A DNA stretch of 64,000 nucleotides, taken from the NCBI RefSeq assembly GCF_040786285.1, contig NZ_JBFMKQ010000002.1, forward strand, positions 806,001 through 870,000, given 5' to 3'. The notes beneath the pieces are model-generated. The model was not told the origin of the DNA. It did not search any database and was given only the letters and a program-made list of their open reading frames with translations. This stretch comes from Aquimarina sp040786285. GTDB lineage: Bacteria; Bacteroidota; Bacteroidia; Flavobacteriales; Flavobacteriaceae. Below are positions 9,695-19,032 of this stretch, in pieces. The position numbers and the translations under genes were made by a program. Positions within the stretch are counted from its first letter, which is position 1. Every line of letters starts with the position of its first letter.

Positions 9695-11311
9695 ATGAAA
9701 AATATAAATAAAATACTTCTATCTGGCTTAATCATATGCTCGATGTTGTTTCTCTCATGTGGTGATGATTTAGAGGGGATTGATGGTAACGCCAGAGATA
9801 TTAGTGATCAACAACTTGAAATCGATTTTCAGGATATAGGGGCTCCATTTAGACCAATATTTCAAAGTATCTATCAATATGATCCACCATGGTCATTTCA
9901 ATTACAACAAAATCTAAATGCAGATGTCTTTTCGGGATACATGACCAATCCAAGACCATTTGTTGCAGGAGCAAATAATACTACATACAATCTGGTGGGA
10001 GGATGGAATAATTTTATTTGGAGTGTTCCTTATTCTAATGTAATGAACAATGCAAAAACTATAGAAAATGCAACAAGGGACGAATTTCCTGAATTTTTTG
10101 CGCTTTCTCAAATCCTTAAAGTTAGTGCAATGCACAGGGTATCTGATGTTTTTGGACCCATTGTATATACAAAATTTGGAGCATCTGAAACTACGAGTGA
10201 GTATGACTCCCAAGAAGAAGTCTACGCTGCTTTTTTCAATGATTTAGAAGAGGCGATGCAGATTTTGTCTGATAATATTGGTAGTTCAAGATTTCAGCCG
10301 TTTGATTTAGCATACAATGGAAACTATACAAACTGGATAAAGTATGCCAATTCACTAAGGTTACGTTTGGCAATTCGTATTTCAAAAGTAGATCCTGATA
10401 AAGCAAAAACTGAAGGAGAAAAATCCCTTAATCACCCAATGGGGCTCATCGAAATCAATCCTGAAGGTTTTTTTGTAAATGGTACTCTGGATCATCCTGT
10501 AAAAACGATTAATAATTCTTGGGGAGATATTAGGATGAATGCATCTATGGAATCTATATTAATTGGTTATGAAGATCCACGAGCAACATCCTACTTTAGA
10601 GAAAAAGTAGTAACAGATACCGAGACTGTACCTATCCAACCGGGATCATTAAAAGGAATTCGTAATGGATTACCTCTATTACCAGGGTATGCAGATGAGT
10701 TGGCACAAAAGGCCGATTATATTAGGTTTGCTGTTATTCATGAAGATTTATTAACCCCTAGTGTACAGTTAATGACCGCTGCAGAGGTATACTTCTTAAA
10801 AGCTGAAGCAGCACTAAGGGGTTGGAGTAGTGCAGGTGACGCAAAAACAAACTATGAGTTAGGGATTTCAACGTCATTTCAGCAACACGAAGCTTCTGGA
10901 GTTACTTCATATACTACAGACAATATATTAACGCCTAAAGACTATGTAGACCCTGTTAATCCGTCAAATAATATTGCAGCCTTGAGTACAATAACTATTG
11001 CCTGGGACGATGCTGCTTCTAATGAAGAAAAATTAGAACGTATTATTACACAAAAATGGATTGCCATGTTTCCAGAAGGGCAAGAAGCTTGGAGTGAGTA
11101 TAGACGTACAGGGTATCCAAAGATATTTCCTGTGGTTAATAATCAGAGTGGAGGTACTATCGATACTGATCTTCAGATTCGTAGAATTCCATTTGTAGAT
11201 AGTGAGCTTGCTACAAACGCCGCTGGTGTTGCAAACGCAGTAAATAAACTGGGAGGCCCAGATACTGGAGGTACCAGGTTATGGTGGGATGTTCCCGGCG
11301 GGAATTTTTAA
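9695..11311 (+). CDS. SusD/RagB-family nutrient-binding outer-membrane lipoprotein, chitin locus
   Basis: A 538-residue lipoprotein with a lipobox Cys in the MLFLSCGDDLEG stretch. It fits the SusD-like_2 branch: an N-terminal helical TPR-like region with conserved NVMNNAKTIENATRDEF, a PIVYTKFG segment, and a C-terminal EAWSEYRRTGYPKIFPV motif typical of this branch. SusD proteins cap the SusC barrel and bind glycans at the cell surface, here presumably chitin oligomers. It is co-transcribed with the preceding susC (9-base gap) and is followed by a strong hairpin at 11332-11375, so downstream chitinase expression may be partly uncoupled. Confidence 0.9.
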   Translation: MKNINKILLSGLIICSMLFLSCGDDLEGIDGNARDISDQQLEIDFQDIGAPFRPIFQSIYQYDPPWSFQLQQNLNADVFSGYMTNPRPFVAGANNTTYNLVGGWNNFIWSVPYSNVMNNAKTIENATRDEFPEFFALSQILKVSAMHRVSDVFGPIVYTKFGASETTSEYDSQEEVYAAFFNDLEEAMQILSDNIGSSRFQPFDLAYNGNYTNWIKYANSLRLRLAIRISKVDPDKAKTEGEKSLNHPMGLIEINPEGFFVNGTLDHPVKTINNSWGDIRMNASMESILIGYEDPRATSYFREKVVTDTETVPIQPGSLKGIRNGLPLLPGYADELAQKADYIRFAVIHEDLLTPSVQLMTAAEVYFLKAEAALRGWSSAGDAKTNYELGISTSFQQHEASGVTSYTTDNILTPKDYVDPVNPSNNIAALSTITIAWDDAASNEEKLERIITQKWIAMFPEGQEAWSEYRRTGYPKIFPVVNNQSGGTIDTDLQIRRIPFVDSELATNAAGVANAVNKLGGPDTGGTRLWWDVPGGNF

Positions 11312-11331
11312 TTTGAATTGCTGTTAATCTT

Positions 11332-11375
11332 AAAAAGAGAGAAACAAAGTATAGAAGTTTGATTTCTCTCTTTTT
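11332..11375 (+). terminator. Hairpin terminator after susD
   Basis: A perfect 13-base inverted repeat (arms 11332-11344 and 11363-11375, 18-base loop). The right arm ends in five T residues on the plus strand. It lies between the SusD gene and the GH18 lipoprotein gene and probably ends, or attenuates, the susCD transcript. Confidence 0.75.
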
Positions 11376-11466
11376 ACCGAAAAGTAAAATATAATTAATA
11401 ATAACCTGTTCTATTGTAGAAAATTATAAATGAGAAAAGATTACCTAACACAAACATTAATAACTC

Positions 11467-13305
11467 ATGAAATTATTAAAAACAACCACATTCGTCATAG
11501 CATTATGTGCGTTTTTATGCTCATGCTCTAACGAAAGTTTTTTAGAGGAAACATTAGAAACGACGAATCCTACAGAATCATTAGATGGTAACAAATCTGT
11601 TCTTACCGAGCCTATTGTCTTAGGATATTTTCCTTCATGGTCAGAAAGCTGGACCACTACTGGGCAAGGATCAAAATTAAGAGATATTCCTGAACATATA
11701 ACTCATGTGTTTTTGGCATTTGCAAAACCTAATTTGAGATACCAAAAAGGATCTCTGGATATTGCTGGTACAGGAATTCAAACTCCTTATGGTGGTGAAA
11801 CATTAAAAGAATCGGTTTCTATACTAAAATCAAAAGGGATCAAAGTAATTTTATCTGTTGGCGGTGAGACGTATTGGGGTACAAATGCGGCTTATGATAT
11901 CAATTATCAGCAAATAAAGGACCTGGTAGATGATATGGGTTTCGAAGGAATTGATTGGGATTTTGAACCTAATGGAAGCTTTGCCACTATTGGAGATCCA
12001 ATAAATGTGCAGCGATTTATCGACTTTTTTAACAACTCTAGAGCTATAATGCCTAAAGGGCAATATCTTATTGCTTGTGCACCGGCTGGAGTTGGTGCCT
12101 TGGGTGGTGTAAATAATAACGATCCTTCATCTCCGTATGCCTTTAGCAAAAGAAATGCGGTGACAGGAGAGTCTGATGCTAATTTGTATAACGCTACTTC
12201 ACCTAATCAGGCAATTAGCTTATTTGGATTTGCTACTACCGGTCATATGATACCTGTGATGGAAGCTGTTGGAAGTAAAATAGATTTAATAGCATACCAA
12301 GGATATAATACAGGTGCCGCTAGTAATAGAAAAATAATGTATGACGCATACAAACATTATGCGAATCAATATGGGTTTTCTATAGCCGCAGGGACACATT
12401 ATCCAAATGAGCCTTGGGGTCCCTATTATACGTATACGTATCAGAATGTAGCCGATCTTTCTGGTCATATAGCTGCCAATAACTCTAATAATGATGGTGT
12501 AATGATATGGCAATTGTTATTAGGGGATACTTCATCTTCAGCATATGGATACCTTTATGTTGCTAGTCAGGTACTTAACGGGGTTTCACAATCTCAAGCC
12601 ATAGCTAATGCAGAGAATTACCCAGAATCACCATATTCTGGCGGTGGCGGTGGTGGAGGAAACAATGGAACAGGTTGTGAATCGGCACAATGGAGTGCCA
12701 CTACCACATATACTGCGGGTAAAGAAGCAGTTTATCAAGACAAGCTTTACAAAGCAAAATGGTGGACTATGGGAGATGTTCCTTCGGCAAATACAGATCC
12801 AAATCCATGGGAATTTATACAAGATTGTGGTGGAGGTACAGGTAACAATCAACCTCCTTCTGTTAGTATTACGTCTCCTTCAAATAATACCACTACAAAT
12901 CAAGGGCAAACTATCTTGATATCTGCAAATGCATCTGATCCTGATGGTAGTATAACTAAAGTAGAATTTTTTGAGGGTACTACTAAATTAGGCGAAGACC
13001 TATCGAGCCCTTATGAATATAGTTGGTCTAATGCTTCTGTAGGGAATTATACGATAACAGCAATAGCTACGGATAATGATGGTGATTCCTCAACATCTTC
13101 TTCGATTGCGCTTACAGTTCAGTCTTCGGGTGGTGGTGGAGGTTCTTGTAGTGGAGTAGCGGCTTGGGAACCATATCCAAAAGTTTATAATCAAGGAGAC
13201 CGTGCTGTATATCAGGGAACATTATACGAGGCACAAACAGGTCCATTATGGGTGACTCCGGGAAGTGGTGAGCATTGGTGGAAAACTATTGGATCATGTA
13301 ATTAA
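11467..13305 (+). CDS. Surface lipoprotein chitinase: GH18, CBM5/12, Ig-like, CBM5/12-like
   Basis: A 612-residue lipoprotein (lipobox around FLCSCSNES). A GH18 TIM-barrel spans about residues 48-390. The strand-3 motif KVILSVGGE is present, and the catalytic DxxDxDxE motif appears as EGIDWDFE (160-167), with Glu167 as the expected acid; the first Asp is replaced by Glu. A Gly-rich linker leads to a CBM5/12 chitin-binding module (404-454, YKAKWWT signature), an Ig-like domain (about 460-555) and a second CBM5/12-like module (about 560-611, YEAQTGPLW and HWWKTIGSC). There is no type IX sorting domain, so it should be lipid-anchored rather than secreted like the two large enzymes downstream. 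Its likely role is cutting chitin chains beside the SusCD transporter. Confidence 0.88.
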   Translation: MKLLKTTTFVIALCAFLCSCSNESFLEETLETTNPTESLDGNKSVLTEPIVLGYFPSWSESWTTTGQGSKLRDIPEHITHVFLAFAKPNLRYQKGSLDIAGTGIQTPYGGETLKESVSILKSKGIKVILSVGGETYWGTNAAYDINYQQIKDLVDDMGFEGIDWDFEPNGSFATIGDPINVQRFIDFFNNSRAIMPKGQYLIACAPAGVGALGGVNNNDPSSPYAFSKRNAVTGESDANLYNATSPNQAISLFGFATTGHMIPVMEAVGSKIDLIAYQGYNTGAASNRKIMYDAYKHYANQYGFSIAAGTHYPNEPWGPYYTYTYQNVADLSGHIAANNSNNDGVMIWQLLLGDTSSSAYGYLYVASQVLNGVSQSQAIANAENYPESPYSGGGGGGGNNGTGCESAQWSATTTYTAGKEAVYQDKLYKAKWWTMGDVPSANTDPNPWEFIQDCGGGTGNNQPPSVSITSPSNNTTTNQGQTILISANASDPDGSITKVEFFEGTTKLGEDLSSPYEYSWSNASVGNYTITAIATDNDGDSSTSSSIALTVQSSGGGGGSCSGVAAWEPYPKVYNQGDRAVYQGTLYEAQTGPLWVTPGSGEHWWKTIGSCN

Positions 13306-13350
13306 TTATGTAATCAGAAATTTCCCCATATATTTAGTTTTTGATTTTAG

Positions 13351-13391
13351 AAACCTTGGTCGTAGCTATGTGGCAGCTATTATCAAGGTTT
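13351..13391. terminator. Bidirectional terminator between convergent genes
   Basis: Outer arms AAACCTTG (13351-13358) and CAAGGTTT (13384-13391) enclose an inner TAGCT/AGCTA stem. It lies between the GH18 lipoprotein stop (13305) and the convergent VCBS gene stop (13394), with T-rich DNA on the plus side and a run of A's upstream, so it can serve both genes. Confidence 0.65.
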
Positions 13392-13393
13392 TC

Positions 13394-16300
13394 TTATTCA
13401 AAATCCCAATTTATAAGTTTTAACTCGCTATTTTTACTAAGAAGAAGTATATATTCTTCTCCGTTAATAGTAATTAATTCTGCTGCTTTTGTTTGTAAAC
13501 CTTTCAAATTAGCAGAAAGCGAAGAGGACCATTTAATGCTATCTTTTTCGGTATTGCCAAAAAGAAAATATCCTTTAGAAGCATCATATCGAATGGTTTC
13601 TACTTCTGCTTCAAATAATGAACCGATACCAAAAATATCATTGTGTCCATCAGCATTGAAATCTGCAATTAAAAAGTCTGTTGTGGGGCCAAATTGAACA
13701 GATTTTGGTAATTCCCGAATATCAAGATTACCATCACCTTTATTAATGATTAGTATACTACTGAAGTTTGTTACACTATAATGTGTAGCTTCTTTTAAAT
13801 CTTTATTTCCATAAATATCGATCAAAGAAGCTGAAGCAAATTCTTTGTACGTTTTAAATTTTTGAGTAAGTTTTGGGATTTGTTCAGAAGAGCATTCTTT
13901 TCCTCTTATGGGTAGTAAAATCCCATCTTTGGCTTCTTTGCTCAGTATGATATCAAACGAGCCATTATCATCAAAATCTTTTGCATAGATATGCAATGGT
14001 TTATTTTGATTAGGGTGAAATTTATTGTTTTGCCCCAAGTTTCCGACCAGGTAATCCATATCTCCATCCTGATCAATATCGGTTGCCTGGATATTAAAGT
14101 ACCACCCTATATAGTTGTCTAGTTTTGTGTTAGTAGATCTTGTAAAAATGCCATCTTCATTTTCAAAAATGCAGATAGGCATCCATTCACCGGCAATTAA
14201 GAGGTCATTATCACCATCGTTATCATAGTCAGAAAAAACGGCATCATTTACCATCCTTAATTGATCAAAACCTTCAGATATTTTGTTGGTAACATCTATA
14301 AATTTTCCATTTTCGTTTTTTAACAAATATGAAGGTGATGATAAAGGATATTTACCTGGGATTACTCCACCGCCTATAAAAAGATCAAGATCACCGTCCT
14401 TGTCAAAATCGGTTGTCGCTATTGCATTTGATGTAGAAGTCATTTGAGGTAAAACTTCCTTTTTAGAAAAATTCCCTTTCCCATCGTTTATATATATCCT
14501 ATCCTGAAGCGAAGAGCTATTATCTATATCCTCATAACTTCCTGTAGCAATATATAGATCCTGATCACCATCAGCATCTATGTCAAAAAATAATGCCTTA
14601 TTATCTTCAAGATTGATGTCATTTTCAAAAACCTTTGTATTAGACTTGCTAAAGGTGCCATTTTTATTCTGAAGATAAAGTGCTGCCGAGGCTCCTTTGG
14701 CATTACCTGCAAAGAAATCTTCTCTATCATCATTATTTACATCGGCTACCGCCAAAGCAGCTCCCTTTTCACTTTGTTTTTGTGGTAAAAGTAATTGATG
14801 CGAATAATCATCAAAAATGGATTCATTATTTTTATAGGTAATCCCGAGTTTTTCACCCTGTATTAATGTAAATAACTCAGGTGTCTTTTTTATAGAGGTG
14901 TGATATTGATTCTGTTTATTAGGATGTGGTACGATGAGATTTTGATCGCTAATCACATTGTTTAATATACTTAATGCCCCTTTTGGCCATTGTATATGGA
15001 TGCTATCAATATGAGTTGTGTTACCTAATCCAAAATATAATCTATTAGTTACAGAAGATTGAAACCCCCTGCAAGTGTATAATTCTTTAGCTTGTTTTAG
15101 GTCCTTGGCATAAACATTCACCTTTGCACCAATGGCATTTGGATTGTTTTTTTTTCCTAAAAGAGAAAAGGAGATAAAGTGATTAGATTGGTTGTTTTTA
15201 TAAATACTAGCCAGGTCAGACTGATTATTAAGAATAAGATCAAGGTCACCATCATTATCTAGATCGGCATAAGCGACACCATTAGAATTAACTTTTTGTT
15301 GTAGTCCCCATTCTTTTGTAATGGGTTGAAAAGAATAATTACCGTTATTAGCAAAAATTTTGTTTTGCAATTTTGTAGAAGGCATCATACTAATTGCTTC
15401 TTCAAGGCTTACTTTTTTTCGATTGCGAATATTGGTTTTCATCTGGTTTCTAAAATCTTGATTTGATAGGTCATGTTCTATACCATTGGTAACAAAAAGG
15501 TCATTAAAACCATCATTATTAAAATCAGCTAGTAAAGGCGCCCAACTCCAATCGGTTTTTGCAATACCGGTTAGTTGCCCAATTTCACTATATATTCCTT
15601 TTCCTAAATTTAGTTGCAACATATTAGACATGTATTGGTGATGATATCCAGAAGCTACGAGATGATTAAAATTTTCTGTACTCATAGTTGCCATATTTTC
15701 CTTACTTCTTTGGTGATCTTCTGCCAGCATGTCCAGGACAACGAGATCTGGTTTTAGATCGTTATTTATGTCGGCATAATCAGAACCCATACTATTGGCA
15801 GATATATGGTCAAAAAACTCAAGGATTCTATTTGTAAAAGTACTGTTACCATTATTAATATATAGAAGGTCTGGTTCTAAAAAATCATTGGCTACATAAA
15901 CATCGGGCCAGCCATCTTCGTTAAAATCACCAATAGAAGCGCTTAATCCCCATGCTTTATTTAGAATTCCTGATGTTGAGGTAATATCTTTAAATACACC
16001 ATCAACGTTTTCAAAAAGCTGATCAGTACTTTCGGGTCTAATGTCGAGTTGTATCCTGGGATCAACGGTGGTATTATTATTAAAGTCGGGGCGGTGATTT
16101 ACCAAATAGATATCCAGATCTTCATCTTTATCAAAGTCAAAGTAGTATGCTTGAGTAGAGAAGGCTTCAGAGTCTAAGCCATATAACTTTGCTTGCTCTA
16201 TAAAGGTTCCATTCTTTTGATTGATATATAATTTGTTTTTTCTGATTTGATTATTCCGCAGAGATCCTGATTTACATACATAAATATCTAACCAGCCATC

Positions 16301-16690
16301 TGCATTAATGTCGATCATAGAAACACCAGTCGTCCAACCAATATCATCTAGTACTCCTGCTCTTTGTGTGATATCTTCAAAAATGAAATTTCCTTTATTA
16401 AGATAGAGTTTATTGCTTTCTTGATTAGAACCAAAATATACATCCTCTAAACCATCATTATTAATATCACCAACAGCAATTCCTCCTCCATTATAGATGT
16501 AAGAATAGTTAAGAAAATTAAAATACAAGGTTTCAGAAACAGTATTTTTAAAATAAATATTAGTGTGCGTTTCAGAAAGTTTTTCAAACAAGTGAGTTTG
16601 ATCGTCGACTATTGATGATGAACCTTCTTTTTTTTCTTCGGAACAACCAAAGGTTAATATGAATAGTAACATATATATGTGCTTACGCAT
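13394..16690 (-). CDS. VCBS/FG-GAP repeat lipoprotein with ASPIC/UnbV domain
   Basis: A 1098-residue predicted surface lipoprotein (MRKHIYMLLFILTFGCSEEKKEG). Many FG-GAP/VCBS-like beta-propeller blades carry calcium-loop motifs such as DINNDGLEDVYFG, DFNEDGWPDVYVAND, DLDNDGDLDLILNN, DFDKDGDLDLFIGGG and DYDNDGDNDLLIAGE. In the middle an ASPIC/UnbV segment is seen (SVTNRLYFGLGNTTHIDSIH, then IQWPKG). Such proteins are common in Bacteroidota polysaccharide loci, but their molecular role is unclear; surface binding of ligand or a scaffold function is plausible. It is transcribed against the surrounding chitin genes and lies between the GH18 lipoprotein and the NagB fusion, so it has its own promoter. 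Confidence 0.88.
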   Translation of the reverse strand: MRKHIYMLLFILTFGCSEEKKEGSSSIVDDQTHLFEKLSETHTNIYFKNTVSETLYFNFLNYSYIYNGGGIAVGDINNDGLEDVYFGSNQESNKLYLNKGNFIFEDITQRAGVLDDIGWTTGVSMIDINADGWLDIYVCKSGSLRNNQIRKNKLYINQKNGTFIEQAKLYGLDSEAFSTQAYYFDFDKDEDLDIYLVNHRPDFNNNTTVDPRIQLDIRPESTDQLFENVDGVFKDITSTSGILNKAWGLSASIGDFNEDGWPDVYVANDFLEPDLLYINNGNSTFTNRILEFFDHISANSMGSDYADINNDLKPDLVVLDMLAEDHQRSKENMATMSTENFNHLVASGYHHQYMSNMLQLNLGKGIYSEIGQLTGIAKTDWSWAPLLADFNNDGFNDLFVTNGIEHDLSNQDFRNQMKTNIRNRKKVSLEEAISMMPSTKLQNKIFANNGNYSFQPITKEWGLQQKVNSNGVAYADLDNDGDLDLILNNQSDLASIYKNNQSNHFISFSLLGKKNNPNAIGAKVNVYAKDLKQAKELYTCRGFQSSVTNRLYFGLGNTTHIDSIHIQWPKGALSILNNVISDQNLIVPHPNKQNQYHTSIKKTPELFTLIQGEKLGITYKNNESIFDDYSHQLLLPQKQSEKGAALAVADVNNDDREDFFAGNAKGASAALYLQNKNGTFSKSNTKVFENDINLEDNKALFFDIDADGDQDLYIATGSYEDIDNSSSLQDRIYINDGKGNFSKKEVLPQMTSTSNAIATTDFDKDGDLDLFIGGGVIPGKYPLSSPSYLLKNENGKFIDVTNKISEGFDQLRMVNDAVFSDYDNDGDNDLLIAGEWMPICIFENEDGIFTRSTNTKLDNYIGWYFNIQATDIDQDGDMDYLVGNLGQNNKFHPNQNKPLHIYAKDFDDNGSFDIILSKEAKDGILLPIRGKECSSEQIPKLTQKFKTYKEFASASLIDIYGNKDLKEATHYSVTNFSSILIINKGDGNLDIRELPKSVQFGPTTDFLIADFNADGHNDIFGIGSLFEAEVETIRYDASKGYFLFGNTEKDSIKWSSSLSANLKGLQTKAAELITINGEEYILLLSKNSELKLINWDFE

Positions 16691-17052
16691 AGTTTTTTTG
16701 TATGAATTTCAGTATTTTTATATAGACCCCGTTTAGGACATAGTTGATGAATAATTTAAAATATAAAACATTTCTTTTGATCTTTAATTTATCCTCTATA
16801 CAACATCATATCATCGACAAATAACAGGATTCTTAAGAAAATTAGTAGCGTACCCATGGTTATACTCTTTAAGAATTAAAACTTGAGGCACTTTCATAAA
16901 AATACATAGCGATATTGATAAAGCTATACAATTGATTTTTTGAGTCATTTATAATTCGTTTTATGTCATCTGTCGAAAAACTTTTTATAAAAACCATATT
17001 GGTGATAGCTTCATTATACTATAAGCATTAAACAACTAATTTTATATAAAGA
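16691..17052. other. Intergenic region between divergent VCBS lipoprotein and nagB-type genes
   Basis: These 362 AT-rich bases hold no open frame of note and no strong hairpin. They must contain the promoters of two divergent genes, but I could not place a convincing Bacteroidota -33/-7 pair. Confidence 0.5.
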
Positions 17053-19023
17053 ATGAGTTCAGACACGAAATATGATGCGGCATTAAATCAGAACAATGCA
17101 GTGCCTTATTATAGAGATATAAGTTATCGAGAAGCTGGTAAATTTGAAGAAACCCGATTTGAAAAGATCCATAATGTAATTTTCAAAAGTTCGAACTATG
17201 CCTCTATAATTGTAGCACAAGAAATTGCCAGATTAATTAAAGAAAAACATGCTCAACAAGAATATTGTGTTTTGGGCCTCGCTACAGGGTCTTCACCTAT
17301 CAAAGTATACGAAGAGTTAGTAAGAATGCACAAAGAAGAAGAGCTGAGCTTTGCTAATGTAATTACTTTTAATCTAGATGAATACTATCCTATGGAGAAA
17401 AGTAATGTACAGAGTTACCATTATTTTATGCATGAACATCTATTTAATCATGTAGATATTTTACCAGAAAATGTTCATATACCCGATGGTACGATTTCTC
17501 AAGAAAATTTGCATCAATATTGTATAGATTACGAATTAAAAATTAATGCAGCTGGTGGTTTGGATTTTCAATTGTTGGGAATTGGTAGAACGGGTCATAT
17601 TGGGTTTAATGAGCCAGGGTCTCATTATAATTCGGTTACTCGTAGTATAACATTAGATCATTTAACCAGATCTGATGCTGCCCCTGCTTTTTTTGGTATC
17701 GAGAACGTACCCAAAAAGGCAATTACCATGGGGATAGGAACCATTCAAAAAGCAAGGAGAGTTGTTATTATGGCATGGGGGCATAAAAAAGCAGATGTTG
17801 TAAAAGAAACCATAGAAGGAGTAATTACATCAGAAGTTCCTGCTTCCTATCTTCAGGATCATAAAAATGCAACATTCGTTCTGGATCAAGAAGCTGCCGA
17901 TGAGTTAACACGTATCAAAACTCCTTGGTTGGTAGGGCCATGTAGATGGAATGATAAAATAAAAAGCAAGGCAATTATATGGTTAAGTCAAGAGGTACGA
18001 AAACCAATATTGAAACTCACAGATAAGGACTATAATGATCATGGAATGTCTGGTCTCTTAGCAGAAGAAGGATCATGCTACGAACTAAATATCAGAATGT
18101 TTAATAAGCTCCAGCATACGATTACCGGATGGCCCGGAGGAAAACCAAATGCAGACGATACCCATAGACCAGAACGTAATACACCTCATCAAAAACGTGT
18201 TTTGATTCTTAGCCCACACCCTGATGATGACGTGATCTCGATGGGAGGTACGTTTCTTCGTTTGATAGAACAAGAACATAAAGTACATGTGGCATATCAG
18301 ACCTCTGGTAATATAGCAGTATCTGATGAAGAAGCAATAAAGTATGCAGAAGTAATCAAAAATATTGTTTCAGAAGAAGAAAAACATGCTATAAATACCA
18401 TCATTACAGATCTCAAGAAAAAAAAGGAAAATGCTATAGATACCATAGAAGTTAGAAACCTAAAAGGATTGATTCGTAGAGGAGAGTCTTTTGGAGCTAC
18501 ACGATTTTTGGGACTGCATGATGCCTATGTACATTTTTTAGATATGCCCTTTTATGAAACGGGTTCTGTAAAAAAGAATCCTTATGGAAAAAAAGATGTT
18601 GAAACTCTTTCAAAACTTATCAAAACGATAAAACCACATCAAATATATGCCGCTGGAGACTTAGCAGATCCTCATGGGACTCATAAAGTTTGCTTAGATG
18701 TATTGTTCGAGGTTTTAGACAACATTAAAGAAGAAGAATTTATAAAAGATTGCTGGGTTTGGTTATATCGAGGAGCATGGCAAGAATGGGATATTCATGA
18801 CATCGAAATGGCTGTTCCTTTAAGTCCTGATGAGGTCCTGAAAAAGCGCAAGGCTATATTTTTTCATCAATCTCAAAAAGATGGAGTAATGTTTCAAGGC
18901 GATGATTCTAGAGAGTTTTGGGTTAGGGCAGAAGAGCGTAACCAGCAAACGGCAAAAAAATATCATGAATTAGGTTTTGCAGAATACGAAGCCATAGAAG
19001 CCTTTAAAAGATATCATTTTTAA
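17053..19023 (+). CDS. nagB: Glucosamine-6-phosphate deaminase fused to a PIG-L/LmbE deacetylase-like domain
   Basis: A 656-residue cytoplasmic fusion. Residues about 20-300 form the NagB sugar-phosphate isomerase domain: LATGSSPIKVYEELV (substrate phosphate loop), NLDEYY (107-112) and the catalytic loop GIGRTGHIGFNEPGS, with His182. The C-terminal part (about 380-620) is a PIG-L/LmbE-like zinc deacetylase domain with HPDDD at 389-393 and a PHGTHKV segment (540-546) supplying the later His ligand. NagB converts glucosamine-6-phosphate to fructose-6-phosphate and ammonia, the last step of chitin sugar use. The LmbE domain could remove the acetyl group of GlcNAc or its phosphate; no separate nagA is visible in the window, which makes this attractive but unproven. 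The GH20 gene starts 9 bases downstream. Confidence 0.9.
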   Translation: MSSDTKYDAALNQNNAVPYYRDISYREAGKFEETRFEKIHNVIFKSSNYASIIVAQEIARLIKEKHAQQEYCVLGLATGSSPIKVYEELVRMHKEEELSFANVITFNLDEYYPMEKSNVQSYHYFMHEHLFNHVDILPENVHIPDGTISQENLHQYCIDYELKINAAGGLDFQLLGIGRTGHIGFNEPGSHYNSVTRSITLDHLTRSDAAPAFFGIENVPKKAITMGIGTIQKARRVVIMAWGHKKADVVKETIEGVITSEVPASYLQDHKNATFVLDQEAADELTRIKTPWLVGPCRWNDKIKSKAIIWLSQEVRKPILKLTDKDYNDHGMSGLLAEEGSCYELNIRMFNKLQHTITGWPGGKPNADDTHRPERNTPHQKRVLILSPHPDDDVISMGGTFLRLIEQEHKVHVAYQTSGNIAVSDEEAIKYAEVIKNIVSEEEKHAINTIITDLKKKKENAIDTIEVRNLKGLIRRGESFGATRFLGLHDAYVHFLDMPFYETGSVKKNPYGKKDVETLSKLIKTIKPHQIYAAGDLADPHGTHKVCLDVLFEVLDNIKEEEFIKDCWVWLYRGAWQEWDIHDIEMAVPLSPDEVLKKRKAIFFHQSQKDGVMFQGDDSREFWVRAEERNQQTAKKYHELGFAEYEAIEAFKRYHF

Positions 19024-19032
19024 AAAAATTGA

